A stretch of DNA of 64,000 nt from an uncultured Granulosicoccaceae bacterium (GCA_937965695.1 CALCKW010000018.1:62001-126000), one strand, 5' to 3'; shown: positions 8,771 to 17,259, counted from the first letter of the stretch. The notes: generated from the letters alone by a model not told the origin. Program-made: numbers and translations.

Positions 8771-9259
8771 CTAGTCGTGCTTCATTTTACTATGGTCCAT
8801 CTCACTGTGATCCATGTCCTTCATGGCAGCCATTTTCCGAACGGGTGAGACAAACTCAACGCGCTCGCCATTGGCAAATTCGAGCTCTAGGTCGATGCTT
8901 TGCCCTTCTCGCAAAGGCTCTATGACGCCCAACATCATGATATGCAATCCACCAGACTTTAGCTCTACAGCAGCACCTGCCGGAACTTCAATTTCTTGCA
9001 CTTGACGCATCTTCATCAACCCGTTGTCATCGATGACTGTGTGCAGCTGCACCTCTTTGACCGCGTTAGAATACGCTGCAACGATTCGTCGGGATTCGTC
9101 ACCAGCGTTAATAACGGTCACGTATGTTGCACTGTTGACGGCTCCCGGTGGTGTGGCTCTAGTCCAGCCATTTTCGACTGAGATTCCATCAGTTGCCAGC
9201 ACTGGAAATGATAAAGTCAACCCTAAAGCGGCGGCAGAAAGGTAAAACGAGTAACGCAT
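8771..9259 (-). CDS. Periplasmic copper chaperone PCu(A)C
   Basis: A 162-residue exported protein: a signal peptide (about residues 1-22, ending PVLA) and then a PCu(A)C/DUF461 domain. The copper motif is visible as the His of VQLHT, the Met of MKMRQ about ten residues later, and GLHIMM about twenty residues further on, fitting H(x10)M(x21)HxM. An extra C-terminal tail alternates Met, His and Asp (MKDMDHSEMDHSKMKHD), a second likely copper site. Such proteins deliver Cu(I) to the CuA/CuB sites of cytochrome oxidase. It is divergent from a MarR gene; no oxidase or SCO gene is adjacent. Confidence 0.93.
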   Translation of the reverse strand: MRYSFYLSAAALGLTLSFPVLATDGISVENGWTRATPPGAVNSATYVTVINAGDESRRIVAAYSNAVKEVQLHTVIDDNGLMKMRQVQEIEVPAGAAVELKSGGLHIMMLGVIEPLREGQSIDLELEFANGERVEFVSPVRKMAAMKDMDHSEMDHSKMKHD

Positions 9260-9502
9260 GAATCGTCTCTTTATTAGTTAATAATCGTCGTTATATTAAC
9301 ATTCCTTGTGAGGCAACCTCGAGGGCTTGTGATCAAAAAGGCTTTTTATCAGCTTGTACCTTTGCTGAATAGCTTGCCCACACCAGATGTATCAAAGCGC
9401 GATTTGCAAGCGCCCCATCAACTTTGACAAACACAACACACGGTTGCTCTCACTGCTTTACAATTGACCACCAAATCATCAAATAGTGCTGAACACTTTC
9501 AC

Positions 9503-9515
9503 TTGATCGAATCAA
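9503..9515. promoter_or_regulatory. Palindrome at the MarR gene start, possible operator
   Basis: TTGATCGAATCAA is a perfect palindrome with five-base arms around a CGA centre, ending three bases before the ATG of the MarR gene, where a Shine-Dalgarno would be. MarR proteins commonly repress themselves by binding short palindromes near their start. That use here is inference. Confidence 0.35.
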
Positions 9516-9518
9516 ACT

Positions 9519-9983
9519 ATGCCAGAACATATTGATCTACAAAATTTTTTACCCTTTCGCTTAAACAGAGCAGCTACTGTGTTGTCGCGTCGATTGTCTG
9601 AGCTCTACAGTAAAAAATACGGTCTCGACATACCACAATGGCGAGTGATGGCAACGCTAGGTTATCGCCAAACATGTACTGCACAAACAATTGTCAGTGC
9701 AACCTACACTCACAAGTCCACGATTAGCCGCGCGGTCAGTAAGCTCGTAGCTTCGGGATTGATAGAGAGTTTTAGTTCGGACAGAGACAAACGAGAGATG
9801 CTGCTTCGCTTCACCAAAAATGGGCGTGCGCTCTATGATGAACTAGTGCCGCTTGTGCGAACCGTAGAGGCTGAGGTAATAGCCGAGTTACAAAGTGATG
9901 AGTACGAAGAGCTAACGCTTGCTCTCAGTTCGTTGGAAAAAGCGCTAGGCATTGCTCCTGCTGGTGACTCGGACAGCTCCTAG
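9519..9983 (+). CDS. MarR family transcriptional regulator
   Basis: A 154-residue winged-helix regulator. LPFRLNRAATVLSRRLSELYSKKYGLDIPQWRVMATLG is the typical MarR dimerisation and first-helix region; THKSTISRAVSKLVASGLI is the recognition helix, and SDRDKREMLLRFTKNGRALYD is the wing. MarR proteins are dimeric repressors or activators released by small phenolic or oxidising ligands. It faces the PCu(A)C gene across a 259-base divergent gap and converges on the large pseudokinase gene. Its target is not evident. Confidence 0.92.
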   Translation: MPEHIDLQNFLPFRLNRAATVLSRRLSELYSKKYGLDIPQWRVMATLGYRQTCTAQTIVSATYTHKSTISRAVSKLVASGLIESFSSDRDKREMLLRFTKNGRALYDELVPLVRTVEAEVIAELQSDEYEELTLALSSLEKALGIAPAGDSDSS

Positions 9984-10012
9984 GAAATGCATTTCTCACC
10001 GCAGAATGCGCC

Positions 10013-13000
10013 CTACTCTCGTCGAGCGCACTTACGTCGTAAATGTTCAGCCTTCGCTGTCGCACCCCAACATTTGTACTCCTTCTGAACCTGCTCAAGA
10101 ATCGCGTGTGCCTGCGCTGATCGATCTTTTTCGGCGCAAAAGTACGCTAATTGTTCTTTGAACAACAGGGCATCGTGAATCATTCCGCGATGCTGTGCCC
10201 TTTCTATTGCTTGATCGAAGAGTTCTAAAGCAAGCTCAACTTTGTTGAGAGACCCTGCTTCGTTGGCCAGAAGAAATAAATTATAGTGACCAAAATTCGT
10301 GTTGTATGCTTCGTCGCTTGAATTGGTATTTGAGCGGTAATCAGAAAATAAGGATGCGGCGGCAACTCGGTCCCCGCTTCTATGAGCGATAATAATTTCT
10401 AAAATTTGCAACACCGCACCACAATAAGTAGCCGCACAAGATTGCAGTGTTTCTTTCGCTTTTCGAATATTTCGATCAGCAGCGACGGGACGATCAAAGT
10501 GTAAGCCTAATAATGATTTACAGAAGTAGAGATAAAACAAGACCATTTCATTGTTGTTCTCCTCCAACAATAAAAGTGACTCTCGTTCACTGAATGCCTC
10601 GCCTTCTAATTCACAAACATCCACATTGCCATCCATAAGGTTTATGGTGAACTGATGCCAAACACTAATTTGAAAGTTTGGAACCTGGTGCAGTACTTGG
10701 GTTGTGTATTTCGTATAGTTGGCTGCTATTTTTTCAAAGTCTTTGAGTTTTTTACAACTAAACAGTTTTTTTTCAGCGGTAAAAATTGCGCTGTAAGATG
10801 CAAAAAGATAATCGCCCGATTCTATACACTGCTGAGTAAGTCGTTCACAATCATTGACAATATCGTGCAATGGATCACGCCAGTGGCGATAGAACGAATT
10901 ATAAAATATGTCTTTGTGACTGATCACTTCTTTGTCTGGAAAACGCAGTTCAATACCTTGAGTTTGATCAAATACAGTGAAAGCATGGCTAATGTTGTTT
11001 TCCGAAAGATACAAAGTGCCGAAATTGCAAATAGCCAGTGTCGCATTTGCACTAGCACCCCGGTCCAGACAGAACCTCATCTGCATAACCACCAGCTTTC
11101 GATACGCAGTTGCAGTGGTATAAAATGCTGCGGGGGTCATTGACAATAACAGCATCAGTGCAATCTGATCACTAAGTACGGCATCTCTCTCTAACTGTTG
11201 CGTTTCAATTAGAGATATACCTTTTAAAGTTTCTGGCAGTTTTTCGTTACCAATGCGTTTGAAGCCAACCTTCTCTAGACTTTGATAGCCCACTTCCAAC
11301 GCATCTTCAAGTTTATTTACAAGACAACATAACTGCACTTTTAGCATAGCGTGATGGAGTATCTCCAAAGGAGCTTCCAGCAGACATTCAATGTCTCTTA
11401 ACAAAGTAAATGCGCGATTGAACTTGGATGCCATCAACGCTGAGGCAGCTGCTTCAAGATGAAGATTAACGTAGCTATTGCGATCAAGCTGAACACCCCC
11501 AGCACCCAACGCCTCAATTCCGTTTTGAAAATAACCTAGAGATTCTTCATAGGCAATAAATGCCCGTGCTCTGACTCCCGCTTGCTGACAAAGCGCTGCC
11601 ACGGCTTGGCGTTCTTGCCCCGTTTCGAGATAAGAGAACCCACTACCAAGCTTGTCCAACATATTAAACAAAGAACGATCATTGCTTCCTCGTTCATAAT
11701 GTTCAAGCAAACGTCTACCCAAACTCGAATGGAAAGCAGCTCTATCAGCATCGGGGATTAGTTTATAAGCCGCCTGCCTTACTCGGTCATGTACCAGGCA
11801 AAATTCTAGTTCTTCACCATACAAAAGGCTAAACTCATCCCATGTATTTTCATCGTTGGCGCTATACTGAAACTTATAGACATCGCGGTGCAGCACAACT
11901 AATTCACTGTTCATCGCACTCCGAAGAGTTCTTGCCAATGGCAATCGATCGATGCCCAAACAATTTGACAATGTTTGCAAATCAACACTTGAACCGAGAC
12001 AGGCCATAGCCTGTAATACTTCAAGTGCTTCTGAGCTAAGCTCAAGCAGTCGGCTGCTCATGAAGATATCGATACTCTCAGCAGAAAATTCGCGTTTTAC
12101 AGCACTCAAGTCACATGTCCAACAGTTATCGTTTTCAGAGAAAACGATCTGCCCTTCTCTGTGGAGAGAGTGGAGCAACTGATTGACATAAAATGGATCC
12201 CCACCCGTTCTCTGAGTCACTAGAGACGAAAGCGGCGCTGCCTTTGCTGCGGAACAGCCCAGTGTTTTGGCAACTATATTTCCAATATCACTGACGGCCA
12301 AAGAATTCAGTTCAATTCTCTGTGTAAAAGGTCCTTTCACCTCCAATTGATCAAGCCACAACAACGAACCTTCGATTTCTTTAGGGTTCTCGTCTCGATA
12401 TAGAAGCAATAGAAATAATTTGTTGTGATCAACTGACGCACAAATAGAAGTGATCAATTTGACAGAACTATTATCAGCCCAATGGCAGTCGTCAAGAATT
12501 AACACCAAAGGACTGCTGATCTGTTCAAAAGCGTTTAAAAAATGTAGCAAGGCGGCTGTCAGTCGTTGTGCCGCTGGCTCACCTGAAATGGGTGCAACTT
12601 TTGGTTGTAGGCCGACTAGCTCTATTAAAGGAGGTAGTAAATCCTGAATAACGCCCGATTGGCCATGCATTTTTTCTTCTATTTTTTTTTGCCAAAAGGT
12701 TTGCACGGAAATCGGCTCAGCCAATATTTGTAACAGTAAATCATTAAAGGCATCTACACAGGCACTCAATGGTTCGCCCTTGCGATATTGCGCAAAAGTT
12801 CCCTGTGCGACTATTGATCCTCTGCTACGCGCCCACGAGGCAAACTTATTCACTAACACAGTTTTCCCCATGCCAGCTCCACCACATATTTTTACAACGC
12901 CAAATGAAGCGGGATCAGAGGGTGAAGATTGAATACTCTCGTACATTCGATTAAGGATGCGCAGCTCTTTGTCACGGCCAAACAGGTCATCACTAACCGC

Positions 13001-13936
13001 GAATACATGTTGCTCTACGGGTAAAGAAGAAGTTATTTCTGAACTATTGTCACTAACGCTTAGCCAGTCAATGCAGTGCTTTAAATCCTTAATCAGGCTT
13101 GTGCTATCCGAATATCGCCGATCAACATCTACGTGTTTGAGTTTTGTCATCAGGGTTTTAAGTAGAAGCCCGCCAGGCTCACTCAGATCAACATCTTCAG
13201 TAAAGCATCTTGGGTATCCATCAGCTAATTGGTAATGACCAACAGAGCCCTCATGACGCCTTGCTTTAATTCCCAACAGGTATTGCAATAAACTACCTAG
13301 TGAATAGATATCTGACTGAAACGTTATGTTGCTTGGTTGCGAACGACTAACTTCAGGCGCTATATACTGAGCGCCACTAACATGAACCTCGTCTCGGAAT
13401 TTGAAGCCATCTGAAACGCCATTCTTTTTTGAATAGGAGAAGTCAATAACATGTAGAGCACCGAATGACATGTTCACCCAGATACTTTCTGGATTTAGGT
13501 TTCCATGAACAATTCCTTCATCCACTAAATATGCGATCGCTTGCGCTATTTTTAAAGTCAGGAGAAAAGCAGGTAGATACTGTGCTTTGGCACCTCCGTT
13601 GGCGAAATCGTTATACAGTTTCTGCTCAGCAAATTGACGCAGAGAGCCACTGCCTAAGTCTTCTAAAACTAACACTTGCAGGGTCCCAACCTGGTAAAAA
13701 TCTAGAACGGGTAAAACAAACTCGCCGGCAAGCTCACTGGCAATTTTAAAATAATTTGACAGTTTTGATTCATTTGGTTCCAAGGACAAATGGCACTTTG
13801 AACACTTTAACAGAACCTTCTTGGCACTGGTTTTCTCACGGGCCTTGTACAAATAAGTGCCCGCGTCTTCCTCCAACAAATCTGTAATTTCGAATCGGCA
13901 TGCTAAATTTCTCAAATCACTTGTGCGTGAGGGCAT
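10013..13936 (-). CDS. Pseudokinase-AAA ATPase-TPR multidomain regulator
   Basis: A 1307-residue cytoplasmic protein. Residues about 10-290 are a Ser/Thr-kinase-like fold: VLLK holds the ATP lysine, but the HRD motif reads VHGNLNPES (catalytic Asp changed to Asn, Lys to Asn), the DFG motif reads DFS and the glycine loop is degenerate, so catalysis is unlikely. Residues about 325-600 are a MalT/NACHT-like P-loop ATPase with GGAGMGKT (Walker A) and LILDDCHWAD (Walker B). Residues about 720-1300 are helical, TPR-like. This is the front part of the large kinase-ATPase-histidine kinase receptors of cyanobacteria and others, but the GAF and histidine kinase parts are absent. Two helical proteins are encoded upstream on the same strand. 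Confidence 0.8.
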   Translation of the reverse strand: MPSRTSDLRNLACRFEITDLLEEDAGTYLYKAREKTSAKKVLLKCSKCHLSLEPNESKLSNYFKIASELAGEFVLPVLDFYQVGTLQVLVLEDLGSGSLRQFAEQKLYNDFANGGAKAQYLPAFLLTLKIAQAIAYLVDEGIVHGNLNPESIWVNMSFGALHVIDFSYSKKNGVSDGFKFRDEVHVSGAQYIAPEVSRSQPSNITFQSDIYSLGSLLQYLLGIKARRHEGSVGHYQLADGYPRCFTEDVDLSEPGGLLLKTLMTKLKHVDVDRRYSDSTSLIKDLKHCIDWLSVSDNSSEITSSLPVEQHVFAVSDDLFGRDKELRILNRMYESIQSSPSDPASFGVVKICGGAGMGKTVLVNKFASWARSRGSIVAQGTFAQYRKGEPLSACVDAFNDLLLQILAEPISVQTFWQKKIEEKMHGQSGVIQDLLPPLIELVGLQPKVAPISGEPAAQRLTAALLHFLNAFEQISSPLVLILDDCHWADNSSVKLITSICASVDHNKLFLLLLYRDENPKEIEGSLLWLDQLEVKGPFTQRIELNSLAVSDIGNIVAKTLGCSAAKAAPLSSLVTQRTGGDPFYVNQLLHSLHREGQIVFSENDNCWTCDLSAVKREFSAESIDIFMSSRLLELSSEALEVLQAMACLGSSVDLQTLSNCLGIDRLPLARTLRSAMNSELVVLHRDVYKFQYSANDENTWDEFSLLYGEELEFCLVHDRVRQAAYKLIPDADRAAFHSSLGRRLLEHYERGSNDRSLFNMLDKLGSGFSYLETGQERQAVAALCQQAGVRARAFIAYEESLGYFQNGIEALGAGGVQLDRNSYVNLHLEAAASALMASKFNRAFTLLRDIECLLEAPLEILHHAMLKVQLCCLVNKLEDALEVGYQSLEKVGFKRIGNEKLPETLKGISLIETQQLERDAVLSDQIALMLLLSMTPAAFYTTATAYRKLVVMQMRFCLDRGASANATLAICNFGTLYLSENNISHAFTVFDQTQGIELRFPDKEVISHKDIFYNSFYRHWRDPLHDIVNDCERLTQQCIESGDYLFASYSAIFTAEKKLFSCKKLKDFEKIAANYTKYTTQVLHQVPNFQISVWHQFTINLMDGNVDVCELEGEAFSERESLLLLEENNNEMVLFYLYFCKSLLGLHFDRPVAADRNIRKAKETLQSCAATYCGAVLQILEIIIAHRSGDRVAAASLFSDYRSNTNSSDEAYNTNFGHYNLFLLANEAGSLNKVELALELFDQAIERAQHRGMIHDALLFKEQLAYFCAEKDRSAQAHAILEQVQKEYKCWGATAKAEHLRRKCARRE

Positions 13937-14481
13937 AACTTGTAGCTCTGAAATTTAGTGGGCTAGAGAAGCTCGGATCAAGTCATGCTTGCACCGTCGA
14001 CGCGCTAAATACGGCCCAGCTGCGTTGAGCATCTAGCCAATAGCACCGCTATTGCCGTCGATTCACACCTTGCTGGGTCGATTTTTTTAACGCAGGCATC
14101 ACTGAGCGGACTTATTCGGAGGATCCCTAGCACTTGAGATTAGAAAATTAGAAATTCTATCTTCGCACTGGCTCTTGATTATTTTTGATGCGCAAGCATA
14201 CGCTCAAATAACGATTTTTAAATCATGGAATCGTCAGTTTGTGACAGGAGCCTTTGACGACGAATTTTCCCAAGACAGAATTATTGCGCATAAAGCACTA
14301 TTAATCCAGAGAATTAAGTCGCCTTGAACGCTTTTAGATTACTCGATCTTTTGAAACAAACTGGAAAGAGAAGGCCACCTATGACCACCGCATGCGAAGG
14401 ATGTATACGGGGAACTTCAGATCAAGTCAGGTCGACGTCACTGACTGGGTTTAATCAGAGTATCTCTTGGATAGAATACGA
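13937..14481. other. 545-base intergenic region in the pseudokinase cluster
   Basis: No credible gene is visible: the only long plus-strand frame (from 14324) mostly runs antisense to the next gene. The stretch holds one copy of the intergenic repeat described separately (13976-14110), close to the start of the pseudokinase gene. The rest (about 14130-14330) is AT-rich. A promoter for the large gene is expected here, but no convincing sigma-70 boxes were picked out. Confidence 0.6.
13976..14110 (+). repeat. Intergenic repeat, copy A
   Basis: This stretch aligns with the reverse complement of 55088-55216 at roughly 70 percent identity by eye. The shared landmarks in order are GATCAAGTCATG, GCACCG, GCGTTG, a 17-base identical core ATCTAGCCAATAGCACC, GTCGATTC and CCTTGCT. 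The core contains a short hairpin, CAATAG-CACCG-CTATTG. Both copies sit next to a gene end in non-coding DNA. It looks like a member of a dispersed, non-coding, MITE- or REP-like family; no ORF or terminal inverted repeat is seen. Confidence 0.75.
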
Positions 14482-15525
14482 TCAGTCTTTGGGATCAAAG
14501 GCCAAAACTACGCCGGTTTTCCTTGACCCTGCATTGTTACGTCTTGCCAAACGAGGCAGTTTTGCGCTTAAGCCGGCTGGCAAGCTTCGGTTTATTCGAT
14601 CTATATCGCGAGCAAGACTTTCTATTTGCTCTGCAGAGTTGGGAATTTTTCGTACTAACTCCGCGGTGGCAATTTCTGCGAGCTCACTGTCGTTTTCTGA
14701 TGCAAAGGTTTGAGCAAATAGTCTAAGCATGCAAGCCAGGTCAGCCCTACCGCAGAGTTCAGAATTTGCAGCCGTCATATGCTGTACTAGTTGCAGCATT
14801 CCAACATATGAACGGTAGTAATCATTGATTTTTATCGCCTGTTCAGTTTCAACAAGTAGAACACGCATAGCCGTCGATCCGGACTCGACATCGCTACCCA
14901 ACTCGGATAACAAACCTAAAATCCAATCCAACCGCGAATGATTGGCCGTTTTCTCCAGTTCGAATAAGGCAAGCGTCTGCACCACACTAAACCTTTGCAC
15001 GGCTGTCGCTTCCCCGCTCAAAATTGAGCGTAGTACTGAAGGACTATCCAACTGCCCTGCAACTCTCATGAAATCTTTCAAATTGCCGCTGTTGCGCAGC
15101 ACTTTCGCCCAGCCGGAATTGACCACATGGTGACCGACCACCCAATTCGAGGCGGAGCAAAGCGCACATCCCAAGACATAATTGCTCTTACGGAAATGAT
15201 GAAGTTCTGGGGTGCTGAAAGGGTCTTGGCCAAGCTGAGATAACATGCCACAGAGAGTTGCGAGAGTGCGTAAATCTTCTTGTGCCGCGGCCATTCGCCA
15301 GGCTAATCGAGTAGAATCAAGCCAAGCCTCATTGCCTTCATTCGCGAATGCTGCAGCCAAACTGCTCATAGAAGCGGCATCTAGGCCATCGTCATTGACA
15401 CTTAATGGATACCAACTACTGCGTTTTGAGAATTGCCGTACAATAGATTTGGAATCTCTGTGTTTAACCCAACGATCAGAGATCCAAAGCTGAGAATCAA
15501 GCATCTCTCCAATTCCGGTGTTCAC
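14482..15525 (-). CDS. Unrecognised helical protein, pseudokinase cluster
   Basis: A 347-residue cytoplasmic protein that I do not recognise. It has no signal peptide or membrane segment. The composition (runs of Ala, Leu, Ser and short amphipathic helices such as STRLAWRMAAAQEDLRTLATL) suggests an all-helical, repeat-like fold, perhaps degenerate TPR. The tail is basic (KLPRLARRNNAGSRK). The start is a GTG at 15525 with an AAGGAG Shine-Dalgarno about nine bases upstream. It follows the next helical gene after 27 bases, so the two form an operon; the pseudokinase gene comes 545 bases later on the same strand. A role as partner of that protein is inference from position only. Confidence 0.6.
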   Translation of the reverse strand: MNTGIGEMLDSQLWISDRWVKHRDSKSIVRQFSKRSSWYPLSVNDDGLDAASMSSLAAAFANEGNEAWLDSTRLAWRMAAAQEDLRTLATLCGMLSQLGQDPFSTPELHHFRKSNYVLGCALCSASNWVVGHHVVNSGWAKVLRNSGNLKDFMRVAGQLDSPSVLRSILSGEATAVQRFSVVQTLALFELEKTANHSRLDWILGLLSELGSDVESGSTAMRVLLVETEQAIKINDYYRSYVGMLQLVQHMTAANSELCGRADLACMLRLFAQTFASENDSELAEIATAELVRKIPNSAEQIESLARDIDRINRSLPAGLSAKLPRLARRNNAGSRKTGVVLAFDPKD

Positions 15526-15552
15526 TCTGGCCGCTCCTTGGCTAAACTACAT

Positions 15553-16602
15553 TTACACTGTTTCATCAAACGATTTCAAATCTAAGTTTAAGTCAATTCT
15601 TTCGTTTTGATGGCTTGCGATTTCGAAAGATCGCATCAAGCTTTGAAACATCAATCCCAGTGATTCAGGTAAATCAGATACTTCTGGGCTATCCGTGAGT
15701 TCTCGAATAACGGTATGTCGCAAATTGTCACTAACGAATTTTGCAGACCGCAAATAGACAAGAGCCACTTCTGAAGCCTCGGAAAACGATTCTGTCTGTA
15801 ATAGAAAACGAATACGTGCATGGGTCGCTATGTTGCAACGCTCCAGCCTATAAAGGTTGGATTCGACGATTTCATCCCAGAGCTTGACGGCGTTGTGAAA
15901 ATCTTTCTGCTCTACGAGTCCAGCGTACTGCATCGCAAGCAATTGAAAACTAAATACCGGCCCTAAACACGACTCCGTTCTCAGCTCCGCAGCACCATGA
16001 CCTGCTTGAATTAATTGACTTCGGTAATAGAGTCCGTGCAAATGAGCTAACTGGCAATATTGCGTATAGATCAACCTATCGACTGTTGGTGCCAGAGACA
16101 TCGCCTGCATCAGAGAAACGGCTGCAGGCCCATCTCTGCCATTTTCAGACATCGAGATACTGTGTCGAACGAGGCAGACGAGTAAACCGTCGTTCCTTTC
16201 TTGCGCTAAATAAGTGTTAGCAGCTTGTTGATAGTGGTAAACACTCTGTTCAAAATCACCTTCATCAGCAAAATAAACGCCCAGCAAACTATGCGTTTCG
16301 GCGAATTGGCTGCTATTCGGTGATACAGAATTCACCAAACTGAGTAAAATATCTTTTGGGTTTTCATGAGCGGCAGCGTTGCATAGTACGAACTTGTGGT
16401 AGACAGCAAGCGCGAGGTCTACAGACGACAACTGTGCGTCATCACAGGTAAACCGCAGTGCACGCAGCGACGGAGAAACCTCAGCACCGAGAAAGAACTC
16501 TAAAGGCCCCGATTGCAAGAGCTCCAGGCACTGTTGGGCTCCGTGCACGGGAATCAATGGAGAGATATCGATGTCTTTTGATTTTATGTCTTTCCAACTC
16601 AC
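15553..16602 (-). CDS. TPR-like helical protein, pseudokinase cluster
   Basis: A protein of about 349 residues with tetratricopeptide-like helix pairs: AETHSLLGVYFADEGDFEQSVYHYQQAANTY (about residues 105-135) is a good TPR unit, followed by weaker repeats. No enzyme motif, signal peptide or membrane segment is visible. The frame is open to a TTG at 16620, but a GTG at 16602 is preferred because AGGA lies seven bases before it. It begins the leftward cluster and is divergent from the ilv leader region. TPR proteins are scaffolds; the partner could be the large pseudokinase-ATPase protein, which has its own TPR-like region. Function unknown. Confidence 0.6.
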   Translation of the reverse strand: MSWKDIKSKDIDISPLIPVHGAQQCLELLQSGPLEFFLGAEVSPSLRALRFTCDDAQLSSVDLALAVYHKFVLCNAAAHENPKDILLSLVNSVSPNSSQFAETHSLLGVYFADEGDFEQSVYHYQQAANTYLAQERNDGLLVCLVRHSISMSENGRDGPAAVSLMQAMSLAPTVDRLIYTQYCQLAHLHGLYYRSQLIQAGHGAAELRTESCLGPVFSFQLLAMQYAGLVEQKDFHNAVKLWDEIVESNLYRLERCNIATHARIRFLLQTESFSEASEVALVYLRSAKFVSDNLRHTVIRELTDSPEVSDLPESLGLMFQSLMRSFEIASHQNERIDLNLDLKSFDETV

Positions 16603-16745
16603 ATATAAATCCTGGGTCAAATACGCTCAAATACCGTGTTCATGAGCCCCTAATTATCGATGACACGCGTCGAAAAGAAGCGACCATCTGTCAAAACCAG
16701 CTCGATAGGGACTGAGAGCCCAAAAGAACAAAAATCCTTTTCGAC

Positions 16746-16784
16746 AAACTGATAGCAACGAATTTAACATATCAGTTTTTTTTT
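16746..16784. repeat. Inverted repeat with T-run, operator or terminator
   Basis: AAACTGATA (16746-16754) and TATCAGTTT (16770-16778) are perfectly complementary with a 15-base spacer, and the plus strand continues with T residues to 16784. It could be a weak plus-strand terminator or, given the divergent promoter setting, a binding site for a dimeric regulator. The stem is AT-rich, so hairpin strength is modest. Confidence 0.45.
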
Positions 16785-16819
16785 GCTTTGGGCTAGTGCT
16801 AATACAGTGGAATTAATGG

Positions 16820-16833
16820 GCATCTGCAGATGC
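16820..16833. promoter_or_regulatory. 14-base perfect palindrome, possible operator
   Basis: GCATCTGCAGATGC is fully self-complementary and lies in the divergent gap between the TPR operon and the ilv leader. A regulator site is plausible; no known consensus is recognised. Confidence 0.35.
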
Positions 16834-16961
16834 TGATGCATGAATAAGTTTTTAACCTAAATCTGCTCGCTGCTTTAGATTAAGAACTTCATTTTTTCAA
16901 AGCCACTACGTGTATCAAACTCAGTACATACAGGCACGGAAAACGGCTAGCCTATTAGCAC

Positions 16962-16990
16962 TTGACTATTTTTTACGGCTAAAGCAATAT
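16962..16990 (+). promoter_or_regulatory. Candidate sigma-70 promoter of the ilv operon
   Basis: TTGACT (16962-16967) and CAATAT (16985-16990) are separated by 17 bases. Initiation near 16997 would leave about 25 bases before the leader peptide ATG, the distance expected for an attenuated biosynthetic operon. The -10 box is weak (three of six). A second TTGACA at 17001-17006 has no matching -10 box before the leader. Confidence 0.4.
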
Positions 16991-17021
16991 TCTCTGTGAA
17001 TTGACAACGGCTTATAGATAA

Positions 17022-17135
17022 ATGTTTTTCAGCGAACACACAATTTTCGTTCTCTCTTTGGCTAACGCCAGAGAATTCGTGTGTGCTTGTGTCGTGGTCG
17101 TCGTCGCACTACTGGTCGTGGTACCGGTTATTTAG
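17022..17135 (+). CDS. ilv operon leader peptide (attenuator)
   Basis: A 37-residue peptide encoded from ATG 17022 to TAG 17133-17135. Its second half is almost entirely branched-chain residues: VVVVV then ALLVVV then PVI just before the stop, that is ten Val, two Leu and one Ile in the last fifteen codons. This is the design of the IvbL and IlvL leaders, in which ribosomes stall at Val/Leu codons when the charged tRNAs are scarce. The stop codon abuts the antiterminator strand and the terminator follows 25 bases later, so ribosome position can select between the two structures. No recognisable similarity to E. coli IvbL beyond composition. Confidence 0.88.
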   Translation: MFFSEHTIFVLSLANAREFVCACVVVVVALLVVVPVI

Positions 17136-17168
17136 CGGCTAGGTCAAACAAACATCAGACCCCGCCGC
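17135..17168 (+). promoter_or_regulatory. Antiterminator hairpin of the ilv attenuator
   Basis: GCGGCTAGGTC (17135-17145) can pair with GACCCCGCCGC (17158-17168) at nine of eleven positions, with a 12-base loop. The second arm contains the first arm of the terminator (17160-17167), so the structures exclude each other. A ribosome that finishes the leader covers the first arm and lets the terminator form; one stalled at the Val cluster leaves it free. The pairing was worked out by eye. Confidence 0.75.
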
Positions 17169-17194
17169 AGCACAGCACGGCGGGGTTTTTTTTT
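17160..17194 (+). terminator. Attenuator terminator of the ilv operon
   Basis: CCCCGCCG (17160-17167) and CGGCGGGG (17178-17185) form a perfect 8-bp GC stem with a 10-base loop, followed at once by nine T residues (17186-17194). It lies 25 bases after the leader stop and 66 bases before ilvB. Confidence 0.93.
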
Positions 17195-17259
17195 ATCTCG
17201 CCCAAGGTGCGAACCGCGGGGCTAAAGCCCTTAAACCAGCAACGAGAGACGCAGTAACA

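Larger units (their letters stand above)
16603..17021. other. Divergent intergenic region between TPR cluster and ilv leader
   Basis: An AT-rich, gene-free stretch that must hold the promoters for the leftward TPR operon and the rightward ilv operon. It contains a perfect 9-base inverted repeat followed by a T-run (16746-16784), a 14-base perfect palindrome (16820-16833) and a candidate ilv promoter (16962-16990), each listed separately. Confidence 0.6.

Noticed and set aside
14324-14713. 129-codon plus-strand frame near the pseudokinase cluster
   Set aside because: More than half lies antisense to the 347-residue helical gene, which has a good Shine-Dalgarno; the product looks like random sequence.
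17001-17006. TTGACA as the ilv -35 box
   Set aside because: The spacing to any -10-like box would place transcription start inside or after the leader peptide start.
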